From positions 1 to 32,634 of the forward strand of contig JBAZPX010000012.1 of NCBI GenBank assembly GCA_041645555.1: a stretch of 32,634 bases of DNA, given 5' to 3'. This DNA is from JAQTRU01 sp041645555 (GTDB lineage: Bacteria > Patescibacteriota > Patescibacteriia > Patescibacteriales > JAQTRU01). Positions 7,827 through 14,367 of this stretch are shown one piece after another. Under the pieces are notes generated by a model that was not told where the DNA came from, did not search any database, and was given only the letters and a program-made list of their open reading frames with translations. Position 1 is the first letter of the stretch. Every line of letters begins with the position of its first letter. Position numbers and translations under genes: made by a program.

Positions 7827-8612
7827 ATGAGAGAAAATATTACCAGCGTTCAAAATGAGCGCATCAAAGAAATAATTAGGCTGCGCAAACCGAGAGAAAG
7901 GCGGAGAGAGAATTTAATTATTATTGAAGGCAGGCAGGAAATAGAACTGGCTAGAGGGGCCGGTTTAGAAATAACCGAATTATTTTACTGCCAAGATTTT
8001 GTCGGTAGTAAAAAAATAGCCGGCCTGCCGGAAGAGATAATTACGCCGGTTGTCCGGGCAGTTTTTGAAAAAATTTCTTATCGGGAAAACCCGGACGGAT
8101 TTTTAGTTTTGGGAAAGCCGAAATATTTGGAGCTAGAAAAAATTAAATTAAGTAAAAACCCCTTGATTGTAATTTTAGAGTCCTTAGAAAAGCCGGGCAA
8201 TTTAGGCGCGATTTTGCGAAGCGCGGACGCGGCCGGAGTTGACGCAGTTATCGTGGCTGACCCGAAAACGGATATTTATAATCCTAACGTTATCCGGGCC
8301 AGTCTCGGCACGATTTTTACCAATCAGGTAGCGGTGGGAGGAGTTGAAGAAATTAAGCAATGGCTGGCTAAAAATAAAATTAAATCTTTTGCCGCTACTC
8401 CGGAAGCGAAAAAGTTGTATACGGAAGTTAACTATACCGGGCCGGCAGCGATTATAATGGGCGAGGAGCATCCGGGCTTAAGCAAGGACTGGCTGGATTT
8501 TGCTTCAGGAAAAGTTAGGATTCCGATGGCCGGGAAAATTGATTCTTTAAACGTTTCCGTAAGCACGGCCGTAATTTTATTTGAAGCGATCCGGCAGAGA
8601 AAAAAGAAATAA
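7827..8612 (+). CDS. SpoU/TrmH-family RNA 2'-O-methyltransferase
   Basis: A SPOUT (knotted) methyltransferase that transfers methyl from SAM to a ribose 2'-OH of rRNA or tRNA. The N-terminal ~100 residues form the L30e-like substrate-binding domain. The catalytic domain shows all three SpoU motifs: motif 1 NLGAILRSADAAG (125-137), motif 2 IIMGEEHPGLS (209-219) and motif 3 IPMAGKIDSLNVSVSTAV (232-249) with the conserved Asn. The 261-aa length suits the RlmB/TsnR-like group, but the RNA target cannot be read from sequence. It follows sdpI by 21 bases and may share its transcript. Confidence 0.88.
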   Translation: MRENITSVQNERIKEIIRLRKPRERRRENLIIIEGRQEIELARGAGLEITELFYCQDFVGSKKIAGLPEEIITPVVRAVFEKISYRENPDGFLVLGKPKYLELEKIKLSKNPLIVILESLEKPGNLGAILRSADAAGVDAVIVADPKTDIYNPNVIRASLGTIFTNQVAVGGVEEIKQWLAKNKIKSFAATPEAKKLYTEVNYTGPAAIIMGEEHPGLSKDWLDFASGKVRIPMAGKIDSLNVSVSTAVILFEAIRQRKKK

Positions 8613-8613
8613 G

Positions 8614-8642
8614 TTGACTTTTCCCCTTATTTTTGCTATATT
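8614..8642 (+). promoter_or_regulatory. Promoter with no nearby protein gene
   Basis: TTGACT (8614-8619), 17-bp spacer, TATATT (8637-8642) with extended -10 TGC. The next feature on this strand is tRNA-Arg at 8939, so it may drive a ~290-base leader plus the tRNA. The gap 8613-8938 holds no ORF I believe; it holds the palindromes listed below. Confidence 0.65.
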
Positions 8643-8739
8643 ATATATATCCCGAGTAATCGGGATTTATATTTTGTATTTGTGATTCAGATTTAAAAGA
8701 TTTTTTATATTTATTAAACTTCGCTTGGCGAACAAAATA

Positions 8740-8787
8740 CCTCACCCCCAACCCCTCTCCTAATTAGGAGAGGGGTTGGGGGTGAGG
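8740..8787. repeat. Perfect 48-bp palindrome, CCTCACCCC family
   Basis: Bases 8740-8763 are the exact reverse complement of 8764-8787, with no mismatch and no loop, centred on TAATTA. It starts CCTCACCCCCAA and ends with its complement. Five other sites in the window carry shorter or decayed versions. Confidence 0.9.
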
Positions 8788-8811
8788 TTAATATAATGCG
8801 CCCATAGTTTC

Positions 8812-8843
8812 CGCCTACGTCCCGAGGCGTCGGGACTTCGGCG
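8812..8843. repeat. Hairpin repeat CGCC..TCCCGA/TCGGGA..GGCG, copy 1
   Basis: CGCC-tacg-TCCCGA, short loop, TCGGGA-cttc-GGCG. The same arms recur at 31846-31877, and a shorter TCCCGAGGCCTCGGGA form occurs near 19664. Probably a dispersed palindromic element. Confidence 0.65.
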
Positions 8844-8857
8844 AGACAAGCAATGGA

Positions 8858-8880
8858 CCCCGCACCACAAGGGTGCGGGG
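8858..8880. repeat. Hairpin repeat CCCCGCACC/GGTGCGGGG, copy 1
   Basis: A perfect 9-bp stem with a 5-base loop. The same stem with another loop occurs at 21244-21267. There is no T-tract, so it is not an obvious terminator. Confidence 0.7.
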
Positions 8881-8938
8881 CAAGTAGAACACCAGCCTTT
8901 CTTGCTCGACATACCATAATGCCAAATTTATTTTTTTA

Positions 8939-9010
8939 GTCCTCGTAGTTCAACGGATAGAACAGCGGCCTTCTAAGCCGCGGATCTAGGTTCGATTCCT
9001 AGCGAGGGCA
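8939..9010 (+). tRNA. tRNA-Arg (anticodon TCT)
   Basis: A full cloverleaf: acceptor GTCCTCG/CGAGGGC (one G-T pair), D-stem GTTC/GAAC, anticodon stem GCGGC/GCCGC with loop CTTCTAA, and T-arm CTAGG-TTCGATT-CCTAG. The discriminator is A at 9010. CCA is not encoded. It reads AGA codons, which are frequent in this AT-rich genome. Confidence 0.95.
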
Positions 9011-9213
9011 CACGCTGTTGTTGGTCCGACTCGCCCCGCTTAAAATGAGCGAAACGAATTTTATGTGGGGTTCCAACTGGGCGTACGGGTTATTTTTAAA
9101 TTTGAAATCCCGCATCCTAATTTTTCCGTATTTACTTTATAACAAAAATATTAATTTTATAGTAACCCCGCGGCTAAAGATACCTTTGTGTTCTTTAGGC
9201 GTGGGATAATTAT

Positions 9214-9756
9214 ATGAGCTATTTAAGTTTGGCTATCCAAATCATTATCATGCTCCTTTTTATTATTTTCGCGGTTTTTTTCCTGGTTCAGTTTTATAAC
9301 ATTTTTTTTCGCGGCTACGCGCCGTTTATTTCTTCTAAAAGGAAAATTATAAAAAAAATTATTGCCAAGTTGGAGCTAAAAGAAGACGGAGTTATTTATG
9401 AACTGGGCTGCGGCAATGCCGGTTTCTTAAGGGAGGCCAGAAAAAAATTCCCAGGAGCTAAATTAATCGGCTTTGAGTATTCTTTTTTGCCCTATCTAAT
9501 CGCCCAAATCCAGAACAGCTTAAGCAAAAGTAAAATTACTATAAAGAAGGAAAATATTTTTAAAGTTAATTTGAGCGAAGCTGACGTTCTGTATTGCTAT
9601 TTAAACATCTTGACGATGAGAAAGTTAGAGGATAAAATCAAGCAAGAAGGCAAAAAAGGCTTAAAAATTATCAGCTATCAGTTTCCTTTCCCCGCTATAA
9701 AAGCGGAAGAAGTTTTAGAAGACGGAAAAGACAGAATTTATTTTTATAGTTTGTAG
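9214..9756 (+). CDS. Membrane-anchored class I SAM methyltransferase, FAM173-like
   Basis: Residues 5-28 are one hydrophobic anchor. A Rossmann methyltransferase core follows, with motif I VIYELGCGNAGFL (60-72), the acidic strand-2 end IGFEYSFLPYL (85-95) and a motif IV-like ADVLYCYL segment in place of the usual D/N-PPx. A short TM-anchored protein with YELGxG and GxEY is reminiscent of the FAM173/ATPSCKMT lysine methyltransferase group. The substrate here is unknown. At 180 aa it is short but looks complete. It lies between two tRNA genes, which gives no functional hint. Confidence 0.7.
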   Translation: MSYLSLAIQIIIMLLFIIFAVFFLVQFYNIFFRGYAPFISSKRKIIKKIIAKLELKEDGVIYELGCGNAGFLREARKKFPGAKLIGFEYSFLPYLIAQIQNSLSKSKITIKKENIFKVNLSEADVLYCYLNILTMRKLEDKIKQEGKKGLKIISYQFPFPAIKAEEVLEDGKDRIYFYSL

Positions 9757-9815
9757 TCCGCCAGCCGGCGGAGTAAATAGTAATTAGTAAACAGTAAACA
9801 GAAGGGTAATAAAGT

Positions 9816-9887
9816 GGTGACCATGGGTTAACGGTAGACCAGCGGGTTGTGGTCCCGCTAGCGAGGGTTCAACTCCCTCTGGTCACC
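9816..9887 (+). tRNA. tRNA-His (anticodon GTG)
   Basis: A cloverleaf with the histidine-specific extra G-1 (9816) opposite C73. Acceptor GTGACCA/TGGTCAC, D-stem GGTT/GACC, anticodon stem GCGGG/CCCGC with loop TTGTGGT, and T-arm GAGGG-TTCAACT-CCCTC. CCA is not encoded. Confidence 0.95.
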
Positions 9888-9957
9888 CCCTTATTACTCT
9901 TTTTGTTTTAGTTAAACTATTCGGGTTTGATTTTTATTTTACACACCAAAATTAAAG

Positions 9958-10125
9958 ACATGGTGTCGCAGAAAAAGAAAAGAGGGTTTTGCGAGCGTGC
10001 GAGCGAGCAATCCGCCCTTTTACGAAGTAAAAGAGGCGGACGATTTTTACCCTGCATATTGATCCGCCGATAGGCGGAGAAATTGTGCAGGGCCCAGTAG
10101 CCACCCCCTTGGGGGTTTTTGTTTT
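9958..10125 (+). ncRNA. Candidate structured small RNA ending in a terminator
   Basis: Between tRNA-His and the convergent aminotransferase gene there is no protein gene but a run of stems. There is a small GACAt/gTGTC-like stem at the start. A strong hairpin follows at 10011-10040 (TCCGCC-CTTTTAC, loop GAA, GTAAAAG-a-GGCGGA). A two-part stem lies at 10050-10092 (CCCTGCA/TGCAGGG enclosing TCCGCC-gata-GGCGGA). Then comes a terminator. The repeated TCCGCC/GGCGGA stems could instead be dispersed palindromes. It does not match tmRNA, SRP RNA, RNase P or 6S consensus pieces that I can recognise. Confidence 0.35.
10103..10120 (+). terminator. Rho-independent terminator (+)
   Basis: ACCCC-cttg-GGGGT followed by TTTTGTTTT. 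It would end a transcript from the tRNA-His / candidate RNA region and is convergent with the aminotransferase terminator. Confidence 0.7.
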
Positions 10126-10138
10126 ATCTAAAAATAAA

Positions 10139-10167
10139 AACGGCAGAGAGTTTGTTTCTCCGCCGTT
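10139..10167 (-). terminator. Terminator of the decarboxylase-aminotransferase operon
   Basis: On the minus strand AACGGC-GGAGA, loop, TCTC-GCCGTT is followed by TTTTATTTTT. It lies about 20 bases after the stop of the aminotransferase gene. Confidence 0.75.
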
Positions 10168-10187
10168 GGTTTTTTGTCATTCATTTG

Positions 10188-11372
10188 TTATTTGTACGAG
10201 ATATCGGCCCGTCTAAAGGCGTCTGCGATTGGTTCCATCATCGCCTTTACATCGCCGCAGACAGCGTAGCGGATGAAAGGATGGAAATGGACTCCGACCA
10301 CGCCGGTTTTTTCAATCATCATGAAGTTGAAATGCTCGGCATTTTTAACAACCTCGCCGAAGGCGCGGGTCGGGGTTTTCCAAAGGGTAAAAAATCCGGC
10401 TTTGGGCTTGACCGCCAGTTGCATGCCATAATTAGTTAAAATTATGGTCAGGAGGTTAATCCGCTCTTCATAGGTTTTCCGGACTTGGTCAATCAATTCC
10501 CGGTGCTCTTCAAAGAGAACCAGAACGCCGGCGGCCAGCGCGGCGTTAAAACCGCTGTCAGTATTGCCCTTGATAGTGGCGATATCGCCAACAAAGTCGG
10601 GCGAGCCGACAATCGCGCCGATGCGCCAGCCGGTAAAGTTTCCGGCCTTGGAAGCGGAAAAAGCTTCGGCCCAGGACAATTCTGGAAAATCAACGGCCAC
10701 GTCCGTTAAAGTGCAGTGGTCCGGGGAATGCGCCAGGATTGAATAAGCGGCGTCATTGAAGACGCGGATATTTTCTTCCACGGCTTTTTTGCAGATTTGG
10801 ATCCACCATTCCCGAGTAGCGATCTGGCCGGACGGGTTATGAGGGTAGTTAAGCATAATCAGATCAGTGCCGTTATGCAGAACATTCGGGTCAAACCGGA
10901 AAATGTTTTCCGGGTTCAGGATGAAATATTTGTGGTCGACTCCCAGATATCTGCACCAGTCAGTCGGAGTAGGATAGCCCGGCATGGTGTATACCCGGAT
11001 TTTTTCTCCAGCGGCGTTGCAGGCCAAGGGGATAAGCCCGAGCATCGGCTTTGTGCCCGGAGTCGGCAGACATTTTACTTTGCCGGTAGCGACAAGACCA
11101 ATGATATTGGCTTGCGTATGCGCGTTGATAAAGCGCTCGGCAAAGCTGGGCAGGCCCGGACTGCCGTTATCCTGATATTCGTGCATCGGCTCGGCGTCTG
11201 ACATAATCGCCTCAACCGCGACTTCCCGGGCCGGCAAAAGGGCCGGTCCGCTCGGTTGGCCGATAGAGAGTTTATGCAGGGTTTGGCCTCCGGCTTCGGC
11301 TTCAGCGCATTTGGCCTTAATGCTCTGAAAAAGATTGGCGCCGCCAGCTGGTAAACGAGATTCTCGACTCAT
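10188..11372 (-). CDS. Class I/II PLP aminotransferase (aspartate aminotransferase / DapL-like)
   Basis: A fold-type I PLP enzyme. Visible motifs are the NYPHNPSGQ motif (175-183), Asp and Tyr of NDAAY (206-210) contacting PLP, the Schiff-base lysine in SASKAGNFTGWRIG (Lys 242) and Arg 250. The SxSK..xFTGWRxG block is shared by aspartate/tyrosine aminotransferases and LL-diaminopimelate aminotransferase. It is the second gene of an operon 18 bases after a diaminopimelate-decarboxylase-like gene, with an AAGGAGAAAAATC ribosome site. DAP/lysine-related transamination is therefore attractive but unproven. No other dap genes are in the window. The codons are clearly more GC-rich than those of the flanking genes. 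Confidence 0.85.
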   Translation of the reverse strand: MSRESRLPAGGANLFQSIKAKCAEAEAGGQTLHKLSIGQPSGPALLPAREVAVEAIMSDAEPMHEYQDNGSPGLPSFAERFINAHTQANIIGLVATGKVKCLPTPGTKPMLGLIPLACNAAGEKIRVYTMPGYPTPTDWCRYLGVDHKYFILNPENIFRFDPNVLHNGTDLIMLNYPHNPSGQIATREWWIQICKKAVEENIRVFNDAAYSILAHSPDHCTLTDVAVDFPELSWAEAFSASKAGNFTGWRIGAIVGSPDFVGDIATIKGNTDSGFNAALAAGVLVLFEEHRELIDQVRKTYEERINLLTIILTNYGMQLAVKPKAGFFTLWKTPTRAFGEVVKNAEHFNFMMIEKTGVVGVHFHPFIRYAVCGDVKAMMEPIADAFRRADISYK

Positions 11373-11390
11373 GATTTTTCTCCTTTTTGG

Positions 11391-12656
11391 TTAGAGCCTT
11401 AAAACGTCGGGTTCAAATTGCAGGGTTCTTACATAATCTTCGAAAGTTTCTGCTCGGCGAATCAGTTCAACCGAACCGTTTTCCCGGAGCATAAGCTCGG
11501 CGTGGCGCAGGCGGCCGTTATAATTATATCCCATGCCATAGCCGTGCGCGCCAGTATCGGCAATAATTACGATATCGCCTTCTGCTATCCGCGGCAATTC
11601 CCGCTGGACAGCGAATTTATCGCAGTTCTCGCATAAGGAGCCGACCACATCAACAACCTCCGTCGGCTCGCTGGCTTTGCCCGGAACTAAAATTTGGTGA
11701 TAGCCGCCGCCCGGATAATACATTCCCGGCCGCATCAAATCCGACATGCAGGCATCAAGCCCGCGATATTCGCGGTAGGTGTTTTTTTTGTTAATACATC
11801 TGGCCACCAGGATTCCATGCGGGCCGGTTATCCAGCGTCCGCTTTCCAGGAAAAGCCTGGGTACATAACCCTGCTCGTTCTGAAACGTCCGAAGAAGTTC
11901 TTTAATTTCTCCGGCCATCTGCTCAAGCGGAAGCTCTTTGTCCTCAGGTTTGTACGGAATTCCCAAGCCGCCGCCCATGTTAATAAACTCAAATTTGATC
12001 TTGAGCTTGTCGGTCAGCAGGCGCAAAACGTCAAGCAACATCTGAACAGTCTCCACCATGTATTTATAGTTCAGCTCGTTAGAGCAAACCATGGTGTGCA
12101 GGCCGAATCGGGTCGCTCCTCTTTTGATCGCTTTGGCGTAGGCCTCAACAATCTGTTCGTGGGCAACTCCGTACTTGGCTTCAACCGGATTGCCGATTAT
12201 GCTGTTGCCGGTACGCCTTGGTCCGGGATTATAGCGGAAGCAGATAAGCTCGGGGAATGGGTCCGGAACTTTAGGCACCAAGGTTATGTCGTCCAGATTG
12301 AGGATGCAGCCGTTTTGTTCGGCCGCGGCCCGGAATTCTTCTAAAGCGGTGTTGTTGGAAGTAAACATAATATCTTCCGGCCGGGCGCCGATTTCGCGCA
12401 CTAATCTTAACTCCGGAACTGAACTGCAGTCAAAGCCGAAACACAGGGATTGCATTAAGCGCAGAATAGCCGGATTGGGGTTGGCTTTAACCGCGAAGAA
12501 TTCGCGGAACGGCAGACCGCCAAAGGCGTTAATAAGCCTTCGGCCGCCGGCGATAATTCCGGCTTCGTCGTAGATATGAAACGGAGTGTTGAAATGCTCA
12601 ATAATTCCCGGCAATAACGGGAATAGCCGTTCCTGAAAATTAATTGGCATAGACAT
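11391..12656 (-). CDS. Fold-type III PLP decarboxylase, LysA-like with altered motifs
   Basis: An alanine-racemase-fold barrel decarboxylase closest in plan to diaminopimelate decarboxylase. PLP lysine lies in FFAVKANPNPAIL (Lys 57), His in FGLHTMVCSN (187), the glycine loop INMGGGLGIPY (225-235), ESGRWITGP (271-279), and LCENCDKFA (341-349) supplying the cross-subunit Cys. Several signature positions differ from textbook LysA: HTMVCSN for HIGSQ, ESGR for EPGR, and GAHGYGMGYNYN where LysA has GAY. The substrate may therefore be DAP or a related amino acid. It starts MSMP at 12656 with Shine-Dalgarno AAAGGAG. It is cotranscribed with the aminotransferase. Confidence 0.8.
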   Translation of the reverse strand: MSMPINFQERLFPLLPGIIEHFNTPFHIYDEAGIIAGGRRLINAFGGLPFREFFAVKANPNPAILRLMQSLCFGFDCSSVPELRLVREIGARPEDIMFTSNNTALEEFRAAAEQNGCILNLDDITLVPKVPDPFPELICFRYNPGPRRTGNSIIGNPVEAKYGVAHEQIVEAYAKAIKRGATRFGLHTMVCSNELNYKYMVETVQMLLDVLRLLTDKLKIKFEFINMGGGLGIPYKPEDKELPLEQMAGEIKELLRTFQNEQGYVPRLFLESGRWITGPHGILVARCINKKNTYREYRGLDACMSDLMRPGMYYPGGGYHQILVPGKASEPTEVVDVVGSLCENCDKFAVQRELPRIAEGDIVIIADTGAHGYGMGYNYNGRLRHAELMLRENGSVELIRRAETFEDYVRTLQFEPDVLRL

Positions 12657-12716
12657 GCTTTTTCTCCTTTTTGTGCGTTATTATTGTTTGTTGTGAATGT
12701 GCGTTATTGATTATTA

Positions 12717-12745
12717 AAATTAGCTTAAATTACTGAATTTGTCAA
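12717..12745 (-). promoter_or_regulatory. Promoter of the LysA-like operon
   Basis: On the minus strand TTGACA (12740-12745), 17-bp spacer, TAATTT (12717-12722). It lies just downstream of the conserved ACAAGGC hairpin, the arrangement seen at two other genes of this island. Confidence 0.65.
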
Positions 12746-12756
12746 TCATAAATAAG

Positions 12757-12775
12757 ACAAGGCCAAACGCCCTGC
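12757..12775 (-). repeat. ACAAGGC hairpin module, copy 1
   Basis: CAAGGC-caaac-GCCCTG with one A-C mismatch. It is related to the copies at 14232 and 16378. The plus-strand 3' flank (TTTAATATAATAG then TATTTATTT) is shared with the 14232 copy, so homology extends beyond the stem. Confidence 0.7.
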
Positions 12776-12836
12776 TTTAATATAATAGATATTTATTTCA
12801 TTCCTTTGTTATTCTTTTTGTTTTATCTAAAAAGAA

Positions 12837-12868
12837 AAGCCTGCGTTTACCGAAGTAAAAGCAGGCTT
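12837..12868 (-). terminator. Terminator of the 393-aa orphan gene
   Basis: On the minus strand AAGCCTGC-TTTTAC, TTCG tetraloop, GTAAAC-GCAGGCTT, then a T-rich run. It lies 26 bases after the stop codon. Confidence 0.8.
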
Positions 12869-12893
12869 GTATTTAGGCAGAGTGAAGAGAAGA

Positions 12894-14075
12894 TTAGGTT
12901 TCCTTCTCCCCTTCGCCTCCTTCCGTGGTGGCGGGTGGCTTGTTGCCGGCGTCTTCGACGCTGTCGGCCGGAGGCTGGGTGGTGTCGGGGTGTTCCTCCT
13001 CCACTCCGTTTCCTTCCGCGGTGTCGGGCTGGGCGCCGGGGGCTTCGATGCTGGGCGCCGGGGGCTCCATGCCGAGGATTCCACGAATGTTGGTGATATC
13101 GTCCTTGATGCCGAGGGCTTCCAGCATTTCGAGGGGGATGCCCCCGTCTTCGAGATGCGAGAGGATGAGCCTCTTCCTCACCTCCGGCGGGATCTCGGTG
13201 ATCGGTTCGTTGATCTTCCGAGCGACGACGATGAAGAGTTTTCCGCCCTTTTTCTCGCCGAGGCCGAGGAACGTTTCTCCTTTGGGGAGCGCCTTCCCGA
13301 CGAGTTTTTCGGCGGCGGCCCGCAGGTGGAACAGAACCCCTTCCTTGGCGTCTACCATGGTGGTTGTCTCGCCGACGAGTTTCTCGTTGGCATTGATGGT
13401 TTCCCTGGCCTCGTCCAGTTTCGCCTGGCGGACAAGGATCGCCTGCCCGAACTCGGGATCCACGGTCACGTCGGTCTTCTCCTCGTTGTCCACGACCAGC
13501 CGAAGGGCACCGTCCCTGTCCATGATTTCGATCCTGTGGCGGCCCATGGATTCCGGGAATTTATCCCAGAGGGCATTCCGCAGGCGGCTGGGCTCGAAAG
13601 ACACGAACTCCCTGAGCTCGTTCGTTTCGGTCCGGAGTTTCTCGAGTCTCTCGTCCCCTTCTTTGATGGCCTTCATGGCCGAAAAGACTTCTCGGACCGC
13701 TTCGGCCGCTTCCGCGCCGGGAAACTCATCGACCGGAATTTCCACGGGAACCGAGCCGATCTTACGGCCGGTTACCGTTACCTTTCCGGTTTCCTTGTCG
13801 ATGCCGACCCCGACGAAAGAAGCTTCCATGGAGTCGCCGACCCCGCCCATCATGGGCAGGCCGAACGGCAGAGAGCCGAGCGACAGGGAAATTCCGGGCA
13901 ACGAATCCGCGATCGATTCCATCGGGCATAATCCGCCGGTCTGGGCTGTGCAAGCGCGGCATTTCGGGCTGGTCGGATCATAGATTTCTCCCAGGAATCC
14001 GCCTTCTCTTTCCATGATGGACCGCGATCCGAACCCGGGGATCATTCCCATGAGTCCCATAAGACCTCTCTTCAT
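12894..14075 (-). CDS. GC-rich 393-aa protein of unknown function
   Basis: No family recognised. The frame is supported by a promoter, a Shine-Dalgarno (AAGGGAGAAACGCA then ATG), a TTCG-loop terminator and sensible composition; two long ORFs on the opposite strand are shadows. Order: Met/Gly-rich N-terminus (1-20); cysteine cluster KCRACTAQTGGLC (C-x2-C-x7-C, about 38-50), possibly metal binding; a Gly/Leu-rich hydrophobic patch (57-80); a mixed alpha/beta region with a predicted coiled coil near 150-175; then a Pro/Glu/Thr-rich tail (about 335-393) that looks disordered. Codon use is strikingly GC-rich compared with every neighbour, suggesting transfer or strong selection. It is not clearly secreted. 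Confidence 0.7.
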   Translation of the reverse strand: MKRGLMGLMGMIPGFGSRSIMEREGGFLGEIYDPTSPKCRACTAQTGGLCPMESIADSLPGISLSLGSLPFGLPMMGGVGDSMEASFVGVGIDKETGKVTVTGRKIGSVPVEIPVDEFPGAEAAEAVREVFSAMKAIKEGDERLEKLRTETNELREFVSFEPSRLRNALWDKFPESMGRHRIEIMDRDGALRLVVDNEEKTDVTVDPEFGQAILVRQAKLDEARETINANEKLVGETTTMVDAKEGVLFHLRAAAEKLVGKALPKGETFLGLGEKKGGKLFIVVARKINEPITEIPPEVRKRLILSHLEDGGIPLEMLEALGIKDDITNIRGILGMEPPAPSIEAPGAQPDTAEGNGVEEEHPDTTQPPADSVEDAGNKPPATTEGGEGEKET

Positions 14076-14194
14076 TGCGTTTCTCCCTTCTTATGATTGT
14101 TTGGGCCATATTGCGACCAAGCTTAGCCGCATGTTTAACTGCTAATAAAAACAAAAAAAATACAGCCAAAAATAAAAAGAGCACTTAATGAGTT

Positions 14195-14223
14195 AGGTTA
14201 TCATAAATTTAGGGCTATGTCAA
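14195..14223 (-). promoter_or_regulatory. Promoter of the 393-aa gene
   Basis: TTGACA (14218-14223), 17-bp spacer, TAACCT (14195-14200), extended -10 TGA, on the minus strand. The implied leader is about 110 bases. Confidence 0.7.
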
Positions 14224-14231
14224 GGTTTAAA

Positions 14232-14256
14232 AAAACAAGGCCAAACGCCTTGTTTT
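14232..14256. terminator. ACAAGGC hairpin module, copy 2, terminator-like
   Basis: AAAACAAGGC-caaac-GCCTTGTTTT, a perfect stem. On the minus strand it is followed by a run of T and then directly by the -35 of the 393-aa gene. It separates two divergent promoters, so it seems to insulate rather than end a gene. Confidence 0.7.
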
Positions 14257-14287
14257 AATATAATAGTTATTTATTTAATCTCTTTGT

Positions 14288-14316
14288 TTGACCATTTTTG
14301 AATTTTTTGTTAAGGT
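14288..14316 (+). promoter_or_regulatory. Promoter of the ProB-like kinase gene
   Basis: TTGACC (14288-14293), 17-bp spacer, TAAGGT (14311-14316) with extended -10 TGT. Confidence 0.55.
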
Positions 14317-14367
14317 TTTAGCTAATGAAGATGTTTTTTAAATCATTAATCACTAGAGGAGATGACA

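Noticed and set aside
9018..9209. A 63-aa ORF after tRNA-Arg
   Set aside because: No ribosome site, no recognisable domain, and it ends just before the methyltransferase start. Chance frame.
12867..13983. Two long plus-strand ORFs (354 and 352 aa) opposite the 393-aa gene
   Set aside because: They are shadows in GC-rich DNA where stop codons are rare. The minus-strand frame has the promoter, Shine-Dalgarno and terminator, while the plus-strand products are Ser/Arg-rich with no start signals.
14362..14367. Upstream ATG for the ProB-like kinase
   Set aside because: It directly abuts GAGGAG, leaving no spacing. ATG 14368 has a 6-base spacing and gives the usual short N-terminus before VVKFGT.
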